A DNA stretch of 10,642 nucleotides. It comes from Oxalobacteraceae bacterium UBA6018. Its GTDB lineage: Bacteria; Pseudomonadota; Gammaproteobacteria; Burkholderiales; Burkholderiaceae_D. A program made the translations under genes and the position numbers. Position 1 is the stretch's first letter; each line of letters opens with the position of its first letter. Where the stretch lies: NCBI GenBank assembly GCA_002428015.1, contig DIZW01000018.1, positions 6,178 through 16,819 on the forward strand, in the 5' to 3' direction. Below the pieces are notes generated by a model, which had not been told where the DNA came from, searched no databases, and was given only the letters and a program-made list of their open reading frames with translations. Of the stretch, positions 1 to 6,644 are shown one piece after another.

Positions 1-231
1 GGCTACTACAGCTACAAATGGGCCGAGGTGCTGTCCGCGGACGCCTACGCCGCCTTCGAGGAAGCGGTCGCGGCCGGCGGCGGCCAGCTGTCCGAGGAAA
101 CCGGCAAGCGCTTCCAGCAGGAGATCCTGGCGGTGGGCGGCTCGCGCCCCGCGCTCGAATCGTTCAAGGCCTTCCGCGGCCGCGAGCCGAACATCGACGC
201 CCTGCTGCGCCATAGCGGCATGCAGTCCTAG
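1..231 (+). CDS. prlC: M3 family oligopeptidase (oligopeptidase A-like), C-terminal fragment
   Basis: This is the last 76 codons of a gene whose start lies left of the window. The reading frame is open from base 1 and ends at TAG 229-231. The fragment begins GYYSYKWAEVL and carries the FRGREPN-(I)DALL block near its end. Both are typical of the extreme C-terminus of M3 zinc metallopeptidases of the oligopeptidase A (PrlC/OpdA) type. The tyrosines of the GYYSY segment line the active site in this family, and the HExxH zinc motif would lie upstream, outside the window. Family members are cytosolic and degrade short peptides, including cleaved signal peptides. Dcp and other M3 relatives share this tail, so the exact subfamily is less certain than the family. 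The next gene starts 22 bases downstream on the same strand, so they may be cotranscribed. Confidence 0.88.
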   Translation, partial: GYYSYKWAEVLSADAYAAFEEAVAAGGGQLSEETGKRFQQEILAVGGSRPALESFKAFRGREPNIDALLRHSGMQS

Positions 232-253
232 GCCGCACGCCATGAGGACGGCG

Positions 254-868
254 ATGAAGCTGGGAGCGACCCTGGCGCTGCTGCTGTGCATGGCGCTCGC
301 GCAGGCCCAGATCTACAAATGGACCGACGCCAAGGGCGTGGTGCACTACAGCGACAAGCCGGCGCCCGGCAAGGCCAAGGCGGCCGCGCTGCCGCCCGTG
401 CCCGAGCCCGCGCCCAGCGCGGCCCTGCCCTACGCCCTGGCCGACGCCGTCCGCAACTATCCCGTGACCCTGTACAGCGCGCGCCCTTGCGGCGCCTGCG
501 ACCAGGGCCGCGACTTCCTCAAGCGGCGCGGCATTCCCTTCGTTGAGAAGCGGGTCGCCAGCGACGCCGACGAGGCGGTGCTCAAGCAGGCCGGCAGCGA
601 CGGGCGCGTGCCGCTGTTGCTGGTCGGGCGCAGCAAGCTGATCGGCTTCGCGGCCGACGACTGGGACAAGGCGCTCGACGCCGCGGCCTATCCGGCCAGC
701 TCGATGCTGCCGGCCGGCTACCGCTACCGCGCGGCCGAGGCGGCGGCGGGGGCGCCGGCGCTCGCGGTGACGCCGGCCCCGGCCGAGGGCGCTGAACCGG
801 CCGCCGCGCCGGCCGCGCCCACCCAAAAAAGAGAACCATCGACACTGCCGCCCGGCTTCCAATTTTGA
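254..868 (+). CDS. Exported DUF4124 / glutaredoxin-like thiol protein
   Basis: A 204-residue protein. I chose ATG 254 over ATG 242 because GAGGA (244-248) sits 5 bases before 254, whereas nothing resembling a ribosome site precedes 242. The 254 start also gives a classic signal peptide beginning MK (residues 1-18, ending ALAQA). Next comes a DUF4124-type segment (about 20-38; IYKWTDAKGVVHYSDKP), a Pro/Ala linker, and a glutaredoxin/thioredoxin-like fold (about 70-145). That fold has a CGAC redox motif at 79-82 and a Val-Pro (cis-Pro type) at 119-120. The C-terminal 50 residues are Ala/Pro-rich and probably disordered. Inferred role: thiol-disulfide chemistry in the periplasm, since both active-site cysteines are present and the protein appears exported. 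Substrate is unknown. It lies between prlC-like and holC on the same strand with short gaps (22 and 19 bases), compatible with one transcript. Confidence 0.85.
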   Translation: MKLGATLALLLCMALAQAQIYKWTDAKGVVHYSDKPAPGKAKAAALPPVPEPAPSAALPYALADAVRNYPVTLYSARPCGACDQGRDFLKRRGIPFVEKRVASDADEAVLKQAGSDGRVPLLLVGRSKLIGFAADDWDKALDAAAYPASSMLPAGYRYRAAEAAAGAPALAVTPAPAEGAEPAAAPAAPTQKREPSTLPPGFQF

Positions 869-887
869 TCCAGTTTCCGACCACGCC

Positions 888-1313
888 ATGACCCGGATCG
901 ACTTCCACACCAATATTCCCGATAAACTGAGTTACGCATGCAGGCTCGCGCGCAAGGCTTACGCGGCGCGCGGCAAGCTGGTGCTGCTGGCCGACAGTGC
1001 CGAGCAGGCCGCGGCGCTGGACGAAGCGCTGTGGAGCCTGTCGGACACGGATTTCCTGCCGCACGTGATGGCGGGCGACGCGCTGGCGCCGCACACGCCG
1101 ATCATCATCTGCCATGGCGAGGTGGCCGAGCTACCCCACCACGACATGCTGGTCAATTTGACGCGCGCGACGCCGGCCAACGTCGATCTGTTCCAGCGCG
1201 TGTTCGAGATCATCTCGACCGACGAGGACGACGCGGCGGCCGGGCGCAAGCGGTATGTGGCGTACAAGCAGCAGGCTTATCCATTGACCCATTTTGTCGC
1301 AGGACAATCATGA
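888..1313 (+). CDS. holC: DNA polymerase III subunit chi (HolC)
   Basis: A 141-residue protein of normal length for chi. The start MTRIDFHTN, the segment YACRLARKAYAARGKLVLLAD (about 16-36), the LWSLSDTDFLPH block (about 49-60) and the TPIIICHGE strand are all characteristic of HolC. Chi binds psi (HolD) in the clamp-loader complex and contacts the C-terminal tail of single-stranded DNA-binding protein, helping the replisome hold on to lagging-strand templates. No strong Shine-Dalgarno precedes ATG 888. No other in-frame ATG lies nearby, and the family N-terminus begins here. In many betaproteobacteria holC follows the leucyl aminopeptidase gene pepA. Here the preceding gene is the glutaredoxin-like gene instead. 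Its TGA overlaps the next ATG (ATGA, 1310-1313). Confidence 0.93.
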   Translation: MTRIDFHTNIPDKLSYACRLARKAYAARGKLVLLADSAEQAAALDEALWSLSDTDFLPHVMAGDALAPHTPIIICHGEVAELPHHDMLVNLTRATPANVDLFQRVFEIISTDEDDAAAGRKRYVAYKQQAYPLTHFVAGQS

Positions 1314-1840
1314 CCCATAACCCGCCGTTCGACACCAGCATTCCGGTTTTGACCGAGGTGTTCCAGGACCAGCATCCTGACAACGCGGACAATGCGCCGC
1401 CGCACGACCGGCGCGCGACCGATCACGCGCCGGCGGCGGAGACTGCGGCGCACGCGGCGCCCGTAGCACCGGCGGCGCAGCCCAGCGCGCCCGTGTCGAC
1501 CCCCGCCGCAACGCCAGCGTCCGCGCCCGCACCCGTGGCGTCCGCGCACGACCAGAACCAGGTCAACGCCCAGCTGGAAGCGAAGGCGGTCGACAGCTGG
1601 ACCGAGCCGGAGTGGAACCTGATGGAAAGGCGGCTGTCCGAACGCATCCTGCAACAGTTGCAGAGCCGCGTAGATTTCGTGCTGGAACAGCGCCTGCGCG
1701 ACAGCATGGAAGACGTGCTCAAGCAAGCCATGGCGGGCCTGACGGCCGAAATCCGCCAGGGGCTGCAGCAAACCATCGAGAAAATCGTGCTGCGCGCCGT
1801 GTCGCAGGAACTGACGCACCTGCAAACGCTCAAGAAGTAA
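1310..1840 (+). CDS. HolC-coupled conserved protein, DUF2486-like
   Basis: A 176-residue protein whose ATG overlaps the holC stop (ATGA at 1310-1313), implying translational coupling. Residues about 1-25 are polar. Residues about 25-85 are a low-complexity Ala/Pro/His-rich region likely to be disordered. Residues about 95-176 are a charged, mostly helical domain starting WTEPEWNLMERRLSERILQQL and containing RVDFVLEQRLRDSMEDVL, ending in LTHLQTLKK. This helical domain and its position after holC recall the Burkholderiales DUF2486 family, assigned from memory without a search. Function is unknown. Coupling with chi suggests a link to the replisome, but that is inference. There is no signal peptide or membrane segment. 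The frame is also open upstream of 1310 across holC, but that part is a shadow of holC. Confidence 0.82.
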   Translation: MTHNPPFDTSIPVLTEVFQDQHPDNADNAPPHDRRATDHAPAAETAAHAAPVAPAAQPSAPVSTPAATPASAPAPVASAHDQNQVNAQLEAKAVDSWTEPEWNLMERRLSERILQQLQSRVDFVLEQRLRDSMEDVLKQAMAGLTAEIRQGLQQTIEKIVLRAVSQELTHLQTLKK

Positions 1841-1967
1841 GCGCCGCACCCGCCGCCGCGTCGCGCCCCAAGCCCAGGCGGGCGCGGCCGCCTTGCATCT
1901 GCTTACAACTTTTCGCGCGGCCACGTCCCCGCTTCCCCTTACTCATGCGTTGAAAGCTGACGGTCCG

Positions 1968-2010
1968 CTTGGCGTCCGGTTTTGCCAAGTTAGCCATTTT
2001 GCTGTACCGT
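1968..2010 (+). promoter_or_regulatory. Possible promoter and inverted repeat ahead of the binding-protein gene
   Basis: The 237-base gap 1841-2077 contains no convincing gene. Its first 70 bases are GC-rich without a T-tract terminator. From 1950 the base composition becomes more AT-rich, as expected for a promoter. CTTGGC (1968-1973) and GCCAAG (1984-1989) form a 6-bp inverted repeat with a 10-base spacer. TTGCCA (1982-1987; 5 of 6 to a sigma70 -35) lies 17 bases before TACCGT (2005-2010), which is a poor -10 (3 of 6). The promoter call is weak. The inverted repeat may be an operator or chance. Confidence 0.22.
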
Positions 2011-2077
2011 TTGCACCAAACCAAGTTTTGTGCCGGCGTACCCGCGCCGCCGTTATCACCCCGATTGGAGAATCCCT

Positions 2078-3220
2078 ATGCAGTTCACGACCAAACTCAT
2101 TCCACTTGCCATCGCCATCGCCTTCGCCGGTAGCGCCAGCGCGCAAGAAGTGGTGAAGATCGGCCACGTCGCGCCGATCTCGGGACCGAGCGCCCACTTG
2201 GGCAAAGACAATGAGAACGGCGCCAAGATGGCGGTCGAGGAACTCAACGCCAAGGGCTTCGCCATCAACGGCAAGAAAGTCACGCTGCAACTGGTCACCG
2301 AGGACGATGCGGCCGACCCCAAGCAAGGCACGGCGGTGGCGCAAAAGCTGGTCGACGCCAAGGTCAAGGGCGTGATCGGCCACCTCAATTCGGGCACCAC
2401 GGTACCCGCCTCGCGCATCTACCACGATGCCGGCATTCCGCAGATTTCGCCGTCCGCCACGACGCCCCAGTACACCACGCAAGGGTTTGACACGGCGTTT
2501 CGCGTCGTGGCCAACGATAACAAGCTCGGCGGCACGCTCGGGCGCTACGCCGTCGACACCCTCAAGGCCAAGAGCATCGCCGTGATCGACGACCGCACCG
2601 CCTACGGTCAAGGCGTCGCCACCGAATTCGTCAAGGGCGCGAAAGCGAAGCTGCCGTCGGTAAACATCGTCGCCAAGGAATTCACCAACGCGAACGCCAC
2701 CGACTTCACCGCCATCCTGACCTCGATCAAGGCCAAGAAGCCTGACCTGATCTTCTTCGGCGGCATGGATTCGGTGGGCGGCCCCATGCTCAAGCAGATG
2801 AAGGCGTTGGGCATCCACGCCAAGTTCATGGGCGGCGACGGCGTCTGCACCGAAGCGCTGGCGGGCCTGGCCGGCGACGGCCTGGGCGAAGGCAACGTCA
2901 CCTGCGCCGAGGCCGGCGGCGTCAAGGGTCCGCAGGAAAAAGCGATGACCGACTTCCGCGCCCGCTACAAGGCCAAGTACAACATGGACGTGCAGCTGTA
3001 CGCGCCCTACGTGTACGACGCGGTGATGGTGATGGCCACGGCCATGCAGAACGCCAAGTCGGCCGAGCCGGCGAAATACCTGCCATTCCTGAAGAAGATC
3101 AACTACCACGGCGTGACCGGCGACATCGCCTTCGACGCCAAGGGCGACCTCAAGGACGGCGCGCTGACCTTGTTCACCTACAAGGGCGGCAAGAAAACCA
3201 AGATCGATGTGATCAAGTAA
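2078..3220 (+). CDS. Branched-chain amino-acid-type ABC transporter periplasmic binding protein
   Basis: A 380-residue protein starting at ATG 2078, preceded by GGAG (2067-2070) at 7-base spacing. A GTG start at 2030 would add 16 residues ahead of the signal peptide and is unlikely. Residues 1-22 form a Sec signal peptide ending ASA|QE. The mature protein begins EVVKIGHVAPISGPSAHLGKD, the hallmark of the LivJ/LivK group of type I solute-binding proteins. The two lobes follow in order, with ligand-pocket segments LNSGTTVPASRIYHDAGIPQISPSA and IDDRTAYGQG. A Cys pair (GVCTEAL...VTCAEAGG) probably forms the conserved disulfide. Ligands of the family include Leu/Ile/Val and other amino acids or aromatic acids, so the exact substrate cannot be read here. 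No permease or ATPase gene lies alongside, so it presumably serves a transporter encoded elsewhere. Confidence 0.92.
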   Translation: MQFTTKLIPLAIAIAFAGSASAQEVVKIGHVAPISGPSAHLGKDNENGAKMAVEELNAKGFAINGKKVTLQLVTEDDAADPKQGTAVAQKLVDAKVKGVIGHLNSGTTVPASRIYHDAGIPQISPSATTPQYTTQGFDTAFRVVANDNKLGGTLGRYAVDTLKAKSIAVIDDRTAYGQGVATEFVKGAKAKLPSVNIVAKEFTNANATDFTAILTSIKAKKPDLIFFGGMDSVGGPMLKQMKALGIHAKFMGGDGVCTEALAGLAGDGLGEGNVTCAEAGGVKGPQEKAMTDFRARYKAKYNMDVQLYAPYVYDAVMVMATAMQNAKSAEPAKYLPFLKKINYHGVTGDIAFDAKGDLKDGALTLFTYKGGKKTKIDVIK

Positions 3221-3282
3221 GCACGGGCCGCCGCCAGGCATGCGCCGCGCCGTCGCGCGCGGCGCGCCTTTCCAGGAACCAT

Positions 3283-3310
3283 AAAAAAACGCGCCGAAGC
3301 GCGTTTTTTT
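3283..3310. terminator. Bidirectional intrinsic terminator
   Basis: ACGCGC (3289-3294) pairs with GCGCGT (3299-3304) around a CGAA loop, flanked by seven A residues (3283-3289) and seven T residues (3304-3310). The A and T runs can extend the stem to 12 bp. The symmetry lets it end transcription both from the binding-protein gene (plus) and from the convergent cytochrome gene (minus), which ends 17 bases away. Confidence 0.9.
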
Positions 3311-3326
3311 TATGGGGAATCGCCGC

Positions 3327-3635
3327 TTATTTCTGCGACAGGACCCATTTCACGAGGGTATGCGCTTCGGCTTCCGTCACCTGCGGGTTGGCCGGCATCG
3401 GCACAGCACCCCACACGCCCGAACCGCCCTTCATGACCTTGGCCACCAGCTTGGCTTCCGCGTCCTTTTGGCCGGCGTATTTGGCGGCCACGTCCTTGTA
3501 GGCTGGACCGACCAGCTTGGTTTGAATCGCATGGCAAGCCAGGCAATTCTTGGCTTTCGCCAGATCGGCATTGGCCATCGCGCTTGTCGATGCGAGCGCC
3601 GACAAGACCATACACAACATCAGGGACCGTTTCAT
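3327..3635 (-). CDS. Small class I cytochrome c (c551/c552 type)
   Basis: A 102-residue protein. The start at 3635 has TGGAGA (3646-3641) 5 bases upstream and gives a proper signal peptide (residues 1-23, MKRSLML...AMANA). A longer frame to 3701 adds 22 residues before this and is rejected. The mature protein of about 79 residues opens DLAKAKNCLACHA, with the heme-attachment motif CLACH at 31-35 (His35 as one axial ligand). The GAVPMPANP segment supplies Met80 as the other. Size and motif spacing match soluble monoheme cytochrome c551/c552, a periplasmic electron carrier to terminal oxidases, peroxidases or nitrite reductase. Its partner cannot be told from this context. It converges with the binding-protein gene through a shared terminator and diverges from the Trp-rich gene. 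Confidence 0.93.
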   Translation of the reverse strand: MKRSLMLCMVLSALASTSAMANADLAKAKNCLACHAIQTKLVGPAYKDVAAKYAGQKDAEAKLVAKVMKGGSGVWGAVPMPANPQVTEAEAHTLVKWVLSQK

Positions 3636-3872
3636 GTATTTCTCCAAAGTGGACAATATGCTATGCCGCTCGTGATATGGCTTTGACTTGAGCGAACGCA
3701 TTACCGATTGATTTTACCGCGTTTCCGAACTCAGCAAGCCACGCCATTGTGTCCGATTGTTTCTATAACGCCGCAAGCGCGGCCAAGGTTGACCAAACAT
3801 GGGTTCGTCTGGCGATTAAATCCCCCAGGCAACAAAATAATTTGTAAGATGGACGGCTTAAAGGAGCGCGCC
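3636..3872. other. Divergent intergenic region without a gene
   Basis: This 237-base gap separates the cytochrome c gene (minus) from the Trp-rich gene (plus) and must hold both promoters. TTGACC (3789-3794) is a plausible plus-strand -35, but the only AT-rich -10 candidates after it have poor spacing. On the minus strand I found no convincing -35/-10 pair. I see no RNA gene or small ORF with a ribosome site apart from those flanking it. Confidence 0.5.
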
Positions 3873-4100
3873 ATGCCACTGATTATCTTAATTGCACTAT
3901 TGATCGGACTACGCTACTTCGAGGTCTGGCGCTTCGCCGAGATGTCGTGGTGGTACGTGGTTGGCCTGATGGTGTTCGCCTTCGTGTGGTTCGAGTTCAT
4001 CGAGAAAATACTCGGCCTGGACAAGAAGAAGGAACACAACGTCGACGAGCAGCGCCGCAAGGATAGGGTCAAGAACGCTTTCACCAGCAAACGTAAATGA
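3873..4100 (+). CDS. Small Trp-rich membrane-associated protein (TIGR04438-like)
   Basis: A 75-residue protein. ATG 3873 is preceded by AAGGAG (3861-3866) at 6 bases, which fixes the start. The same frame is open back to 3708 without a ribosome site. Residues 1-13 are strongly hydrophobic (MPLIILIALLIGL). Trp19, Trp26, Trp27 and Trp39 lie in an aromatic second segment (about 26-47, WWYVVGLMVFAFVWFEFIEKIL). The last 25 residues are highly charged and basic (LDKKKEHNVDEQRRKDRVKNAF...KRK). It resembles the small Trp-rich protein family known from betaproteobacteria (assigned from memory). Function is unknown. The layout predicts two membrane segments or one plus an amphipathic helix, with a cytoplasmic basic tail. 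It is probably monocistronic: a GC-rich hairpin follows its stop and lgt lies 298 bases on. Confidence 0.85.
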   Translation: MPLIILIALLIGLRYFEVWRFAEMSWWYVVGLMVFAFVWFEFIEKILGLDKKKEHNVDEQRRKDRVKNAFTSKRK

Positions 4101-4398
4101 GGCGCGCGGACCGCCCGGTCCGCCACAGTCTCCACCGTCATCGATCGCGCGCGGGCAGCAACAACCGGCCAGCGCCGCCGATCCTCATGCAGACCCACGT
4201 CATGCCATCCACGCCAAGCACGGCATAGGCTTGCCACTTGTGCCACAATCGCTGTTTGCGCCGACGCGCCGTCCATCACGCTTGCGACAGCGGGTATCGC
4301 GGCCTCACGCCGGAGGCAACCCAGTATGGTCCCATACGTGCGCCGGATCGCGCCACGCGGCTTTTTGAATGCTTTGAGAACTAAAGGAAAACCCTGAC
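4101..4398. other. 298-base intergenic region with two small inverted repeats
   Basis: No coding region is supported here. GCGGACC (4106-4112) and GGTCCGC (4117-4123) form a perfect 7-bp hairpin with a GCCC loop just after the Trp-rich gene. It has no following T-tract, so it is at most a weak or Rho-assisted terminator. GTATGG-TC-CCATAC (4324-4337) is a near-palindrome about 60 bases before lgt and could be an operator or chance. No clear sigma70 pair was found for lgt. The ribosome site AAAGGAA (4383-4389) precedes its ATG by 9 bases. Confidence 0.45.
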
Positions 4399-5220
4399 AT
4401 GCTGACCCATCCGATGCCGGACCCCATCGCGTTTCGAATCGGCCCCGTACCCGTGCACTGGTACGGCTTGATGTACGTGCTGGCGTTCATCATGTTCGTG
4501 GCGCTCGGCCGCGTGCGCATCAAGCAGCCCCACATCGCCCGGCTGGGCTGGAAGAAAGAGGATCTGGACGACATGCTGTTCTACGGAATGCTCGGCGTGA
4601 TCATCGGCGGGCGCCTGGGCGAAGTGCTGTTCTACCGGCCCGAATATTTCTACCACCATCCGATCGAGATCCTCAAGACCTGGACCGGCGGCATGTCCTT
4701 CCACGGCGGCTTTCTCGGCGTGATGCTGGCCATGTGGCTGTGGGCGCGCAAGGCGGGGCGCAACCTGTTCGACGTCTACGATTTCATCGCGCCGCTGGTG
4801 CCCCTGGGCTATGCGGCCGGCCGCATCGGCAACTTCATCAACGCCGAACTGCCGGGGCGCCTGGCCGACCCGAGCCTGCCTTGGGCCATGCTGTGGCCGG
4901 GCGTGGAAGGCCCACGCCACCCGTCGCCCCTGTACCAGGCGCTGATCGACGGCTTGCTGGTGTTCGTGCTGCTGTGGCTGTACGCGCGCAAGGAGCGCCC
5001 GCGCTTCGCCGTGGCGGCGATGTATACCTTCCTGTACGGCTGCGCGCGCTCGTTCACGGAATACTTCCGCGTGCCGGACTGGCAGGTCACGGTCGCCGGC
5101 GTGCCGATCACGTCCGGGCAGATGCTGTCGCTGCCGATGATCATCGGCGGCCTGGCGATCCTGTGGTGGGCTTACCGGCACGCGTCCACGCCGACGCCCG
5201 CCCCGCGCCCGGCCCGCTAG
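4399..5220 (+). CDS. lgt: Prolipoprotein diacylglyceryl transferase (Lgt)
   Basis: A 273-residue polytopic inner-membrane enzyme. It transfers a diacylglyceryl group from phosphatidylglycerol to the lipobox cysteine of prolipoproteins, the first step of lipoprotein maturation. Visible family features in order: PVPVHWYGLMYV with Tyr22, GGRLGEVLFY (70-79), the catalytic-region motif MSFHGGFLG with His102, the Lgt signature GRIGNFINAE (141-150, Arg142), HPSPLYQ (174-180), and YGCARSFTEYFRVPD (213-227) near the C-terminus. About seven hydrophobic segments are present. Length is typical or slightly short of the E. coli enzyme. ATG 4399 follows AAAGGAA at 4383-4389. The C-terminal STPTPAPRPAR tail is a Pro-rich, nonconserved extension. 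It converges with the TauE-like gene, leaving only 21 bases between stops. Confidence 0.96.
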   Translation: MLTHPMPDPIAFRIGPVPVHWYGLMYVLAFIMFVALGRVRIKQPHIARLGWKKEDLDDMLFYGMLGVIIGGRLGEVLFYRPEYFYHHPIEILKTWTGGMSFHGGFLGVMLAMWLWARKAGRNLFDVYDFIAPLVPLGYAAGRIGNFINAELPGRLADPSLPWAMLWPGVEGPRHPSPLYQALIDGLLVFVLLWLYARKERPRFAVAAMYTFLYGCARSFTEYFRVPDWQVTVAGVPITSGQMLSLPMIIGGLAILWWAYRHASTPTPAPRPAR

Positions 5221-5241
5221 CAGCCTGTCGGGCCCGCGCGC

Positions 5242-6045
5242 TCAGCGCGTCGCCTTCCACAGCATGTAGGCGGCCAGCGCATACAGGATGAGGGCGAACA
5301 CGCGCCTGAGCTGGACCACCGGCATACGGTGCGCCGCGCGCGCGCCCAGCGGCGCCATGGCCACGCTGGCCAGGGCGATCACCGCCAGCGCCGGCAGGTA
5401 GACATAGCCGAGCGACCAGGCCGGCAAAGCGGGCGCCTGCCAGCCGAAATAGATGTTCGACAGCGTGCCCGACAGCGCGATCGGAAAACCCAGCGCGGCG
5501 CTGGTGGCGACCGCGTTATGAATCCTCACGTTGCACCAGCCCATGAAGGGCACGGAGATGAAGCCGCCGCCCGCGCCCACCAGGCCGGCCACCACGCCGA
5601 TCACGGCGCCGGCCCCCGCCATGCCGGCCGGGCCAGGCAGCTCGCGCCCCGCCGCCGGCTTGCGGTTGACCAGCATCTGCGTGGCCGAGAACGCCACGAA
5701 AACCGAGAACACCAGCGCCAGCAGCGAGGTATTCATCTGCTTGCCTATCCACGGGCCGATCCACGATCCGACCAGGATGCCGGGCGCCAGCAGTTTCACC
5801 ACCGGCCACAATACGGCGCCGTGCAAATGGTGGGCGCGCACCGACGACAGGGAGGTAAATAGAATCGTGCCGAGCGAGGTGGCGATCGCCATATGGACGA
5901 CCAGGTCGGGCGCGAAATGGCGCGCGCTGAATATCATGGTGATGAAAGGGACCAGCACCATGCCGCCGCCGATGCCCAGCAATCCTGCCGCGAAGCCGCC
6001 GCCCACGCCCATTAACAGCAGCGTCGCGATCAGGGGCCAATCCAT
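5242..6045 (-). CDS. TauE/SafE-type sulfite/anion exporter family permease
   Basis: A 267-residue membrane protein. ATG 6045 is chosen because it overlaps the upstream EVE gene's TGA (TGATG, 6047-6043). A longer frame to 6081 would add 12 polar residues inside the EVE gene. The internal duplication typical of TauE/SafE proteins is visible. GLLGIGGGMVLVPF starts at residue 21 and GLVGAGGGFISVPF starts at 154, each opening a half of about four transmembrane segments. The two halves are joined by a hydrophilic loop near 127-142. Family members move sulfite, sulfoacetate, thiosulfate or other small organosulfur anions across the inner membrane, and the substrate here is not readable. No sulfur-metabolism gene is adjacent. 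The overlap implies translation coupled to the EVE-domain protein. Confidence 0.9.
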   Translation of the reverse strand: MDWPLIATLLLMGVGGGFAAGLLGIGGGMVLVPFITMIFSARHFAPDLVVHMAIATSLGTILFTSLSSVRAHHLHGAVLWPVVKLLAPGILVGSWIGPWIGKQMNTSLLALVFSVFVAFSATQMLVNRKPAAGRELPGPAGMAGAGAVIGVVAGLVGAGGGFISVPFMGWCNVRIHNAVATSAALGFPIALSGTLSNIYFGWQAPALPAWSLGYVYLPALAVIALASVAMAPLGARAAHRMPVVQLRRVFALILYALAAYMLWKATR

Positions 6046-6509
6046 CACGCCTCTTTCAGCAATTGGAGAATATGGCGCCACTGCTCCGGTTGAACCGGCG
6101 TAATCGACAGGCGGCTGCCTTTTTGCAGCAGCTGCATTTGCGCGAGCGCCGGATCGGCGCGCATTTCCTTAATGCCGAGCAGGCGTGTTTTGCGTATGCC
6201 CTTGACGTCGATGCCGATCCAGCGCGGCGCCTCGGGCGTGGCCTTGGGATCGAAATACGGGCTGTTTGGATCGAACTGGGTCGCGTCCGGATAAGGCGCG
6301 CCGATAATCTCGGCCACGCCGGCCACGCCCGGCTCGGCGCAACTGGAGTGGTAGAACAGGACACCGTCGCCCGGACGCATGGCGTCGCGCATGAAATTAC
6401 GGGCCTGGTAATTGCGCACGCCGTACCAGCCGATGGTCTGGCCCGGCGCCGCCATCACGTCGTCGATACTGACGTCGTCCGGTTCGGATTTCATCAACCA
6501 ATATGCCAT
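6045..6509 (-). CDS. EVE-domain protein (thymocyte nuclear protein 1-like)
   Basis: A 154-residue protein that is one whole EVE domain, a PUA-related fold. It starts MAYWLMKSEPDDVSIDDV and has the diagnostic WYGVRNYQARNFMRD (about 28-42), MRPGDGVLFYHSSC (about 44-57), GVAGVAEI strand and RWIGIDV (about 95-101). EVE domains bind modified bases in nucleic acids through a cage built from the first and middle motifs. Stand-alone bacterial members have no settled physiological role. ATG 6509 is preceded by GAGGTG (6522-6517) at 7-base spacing. The 90 bases between this start and the 6S terminator should hold its promoter, though I could not pick one out. It is followed by the TauE-like permease with a 1-base overlap. 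Confidence 0.93.
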   Translation of the reverse strand: MAYWLMKSEPDDVSIDDVMAAPGQTIGWYGVRNYQARNFMRDAMRPGDGVLFYHSSCAEPGVAGVAEIIGAPYPDATQFDPNSPYFDPKATPEAPRWIGIDVKGIRKTRLLGIKEMRADPALAQMQLLQKGSRLSITPVQPEQWRHILQLLKEA

Positions 6510-6599
6510 CGGTATTCACCTCGGTGTACAAATCAAAGCTCAGATCAAAACGCGCCGTTCACGGGCATCGCGGCGCGCCAACACAGACGCCGCGCGCAT

Positions 6600-6637
6600 A
6601 AAAAAACGGCTGCGCGGCGGTAACCGGCAACCGTTTT
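6600..6637 (-). terminator. Intrinsic terminator downstream of the 6S RNA
   Basis: Read on the minus strand, AAAACGGTTGC (6637-6627) pairs with GCAGCCGTTTT (6613-6603) in an 11-bp stem with one G-U pair and a 13-base loop. The T run continues to 6600, giving seven T residues in total. It lies just after the predicted 6S 3' end and before the EVE gene, so it separates the zapA/ssrS transcripts from the EVE-TauE unit. Confidence 0.88.
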
Positions 6638-6644
6638 ACGTTAA

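Noticed and set aside
164..913. 249-codon minus-strand open frame opposite the glutaredoxin-like gene
   Set aside because: It is an Arg/Gly-rich antisense shadow with no recognisable domain or ribosome site.
1841..1950. GC-rich potential stem after the holC-coupled gene as a terminator
   Set aside because: Pairing is imperfect and no T run follows, so it is not supported as an intrinsic terminator.
1943..3241. 432-codon minus-strand open frame opposite the binding-protein gene
   Set aside because: It is fully antisense to a clear LivJ/K-type protein, and its composition (Val/Gly/Asp/His-rich, no domain) is that of a codon-bias shadow.
4101..4137. Hairpin at 4106-4123 as an intrinsic terminator for the Trp-rich gene
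   Set aside because: The stem is perfect, but no T-tract follows on either strand, so it is recorded only as a hairpin.
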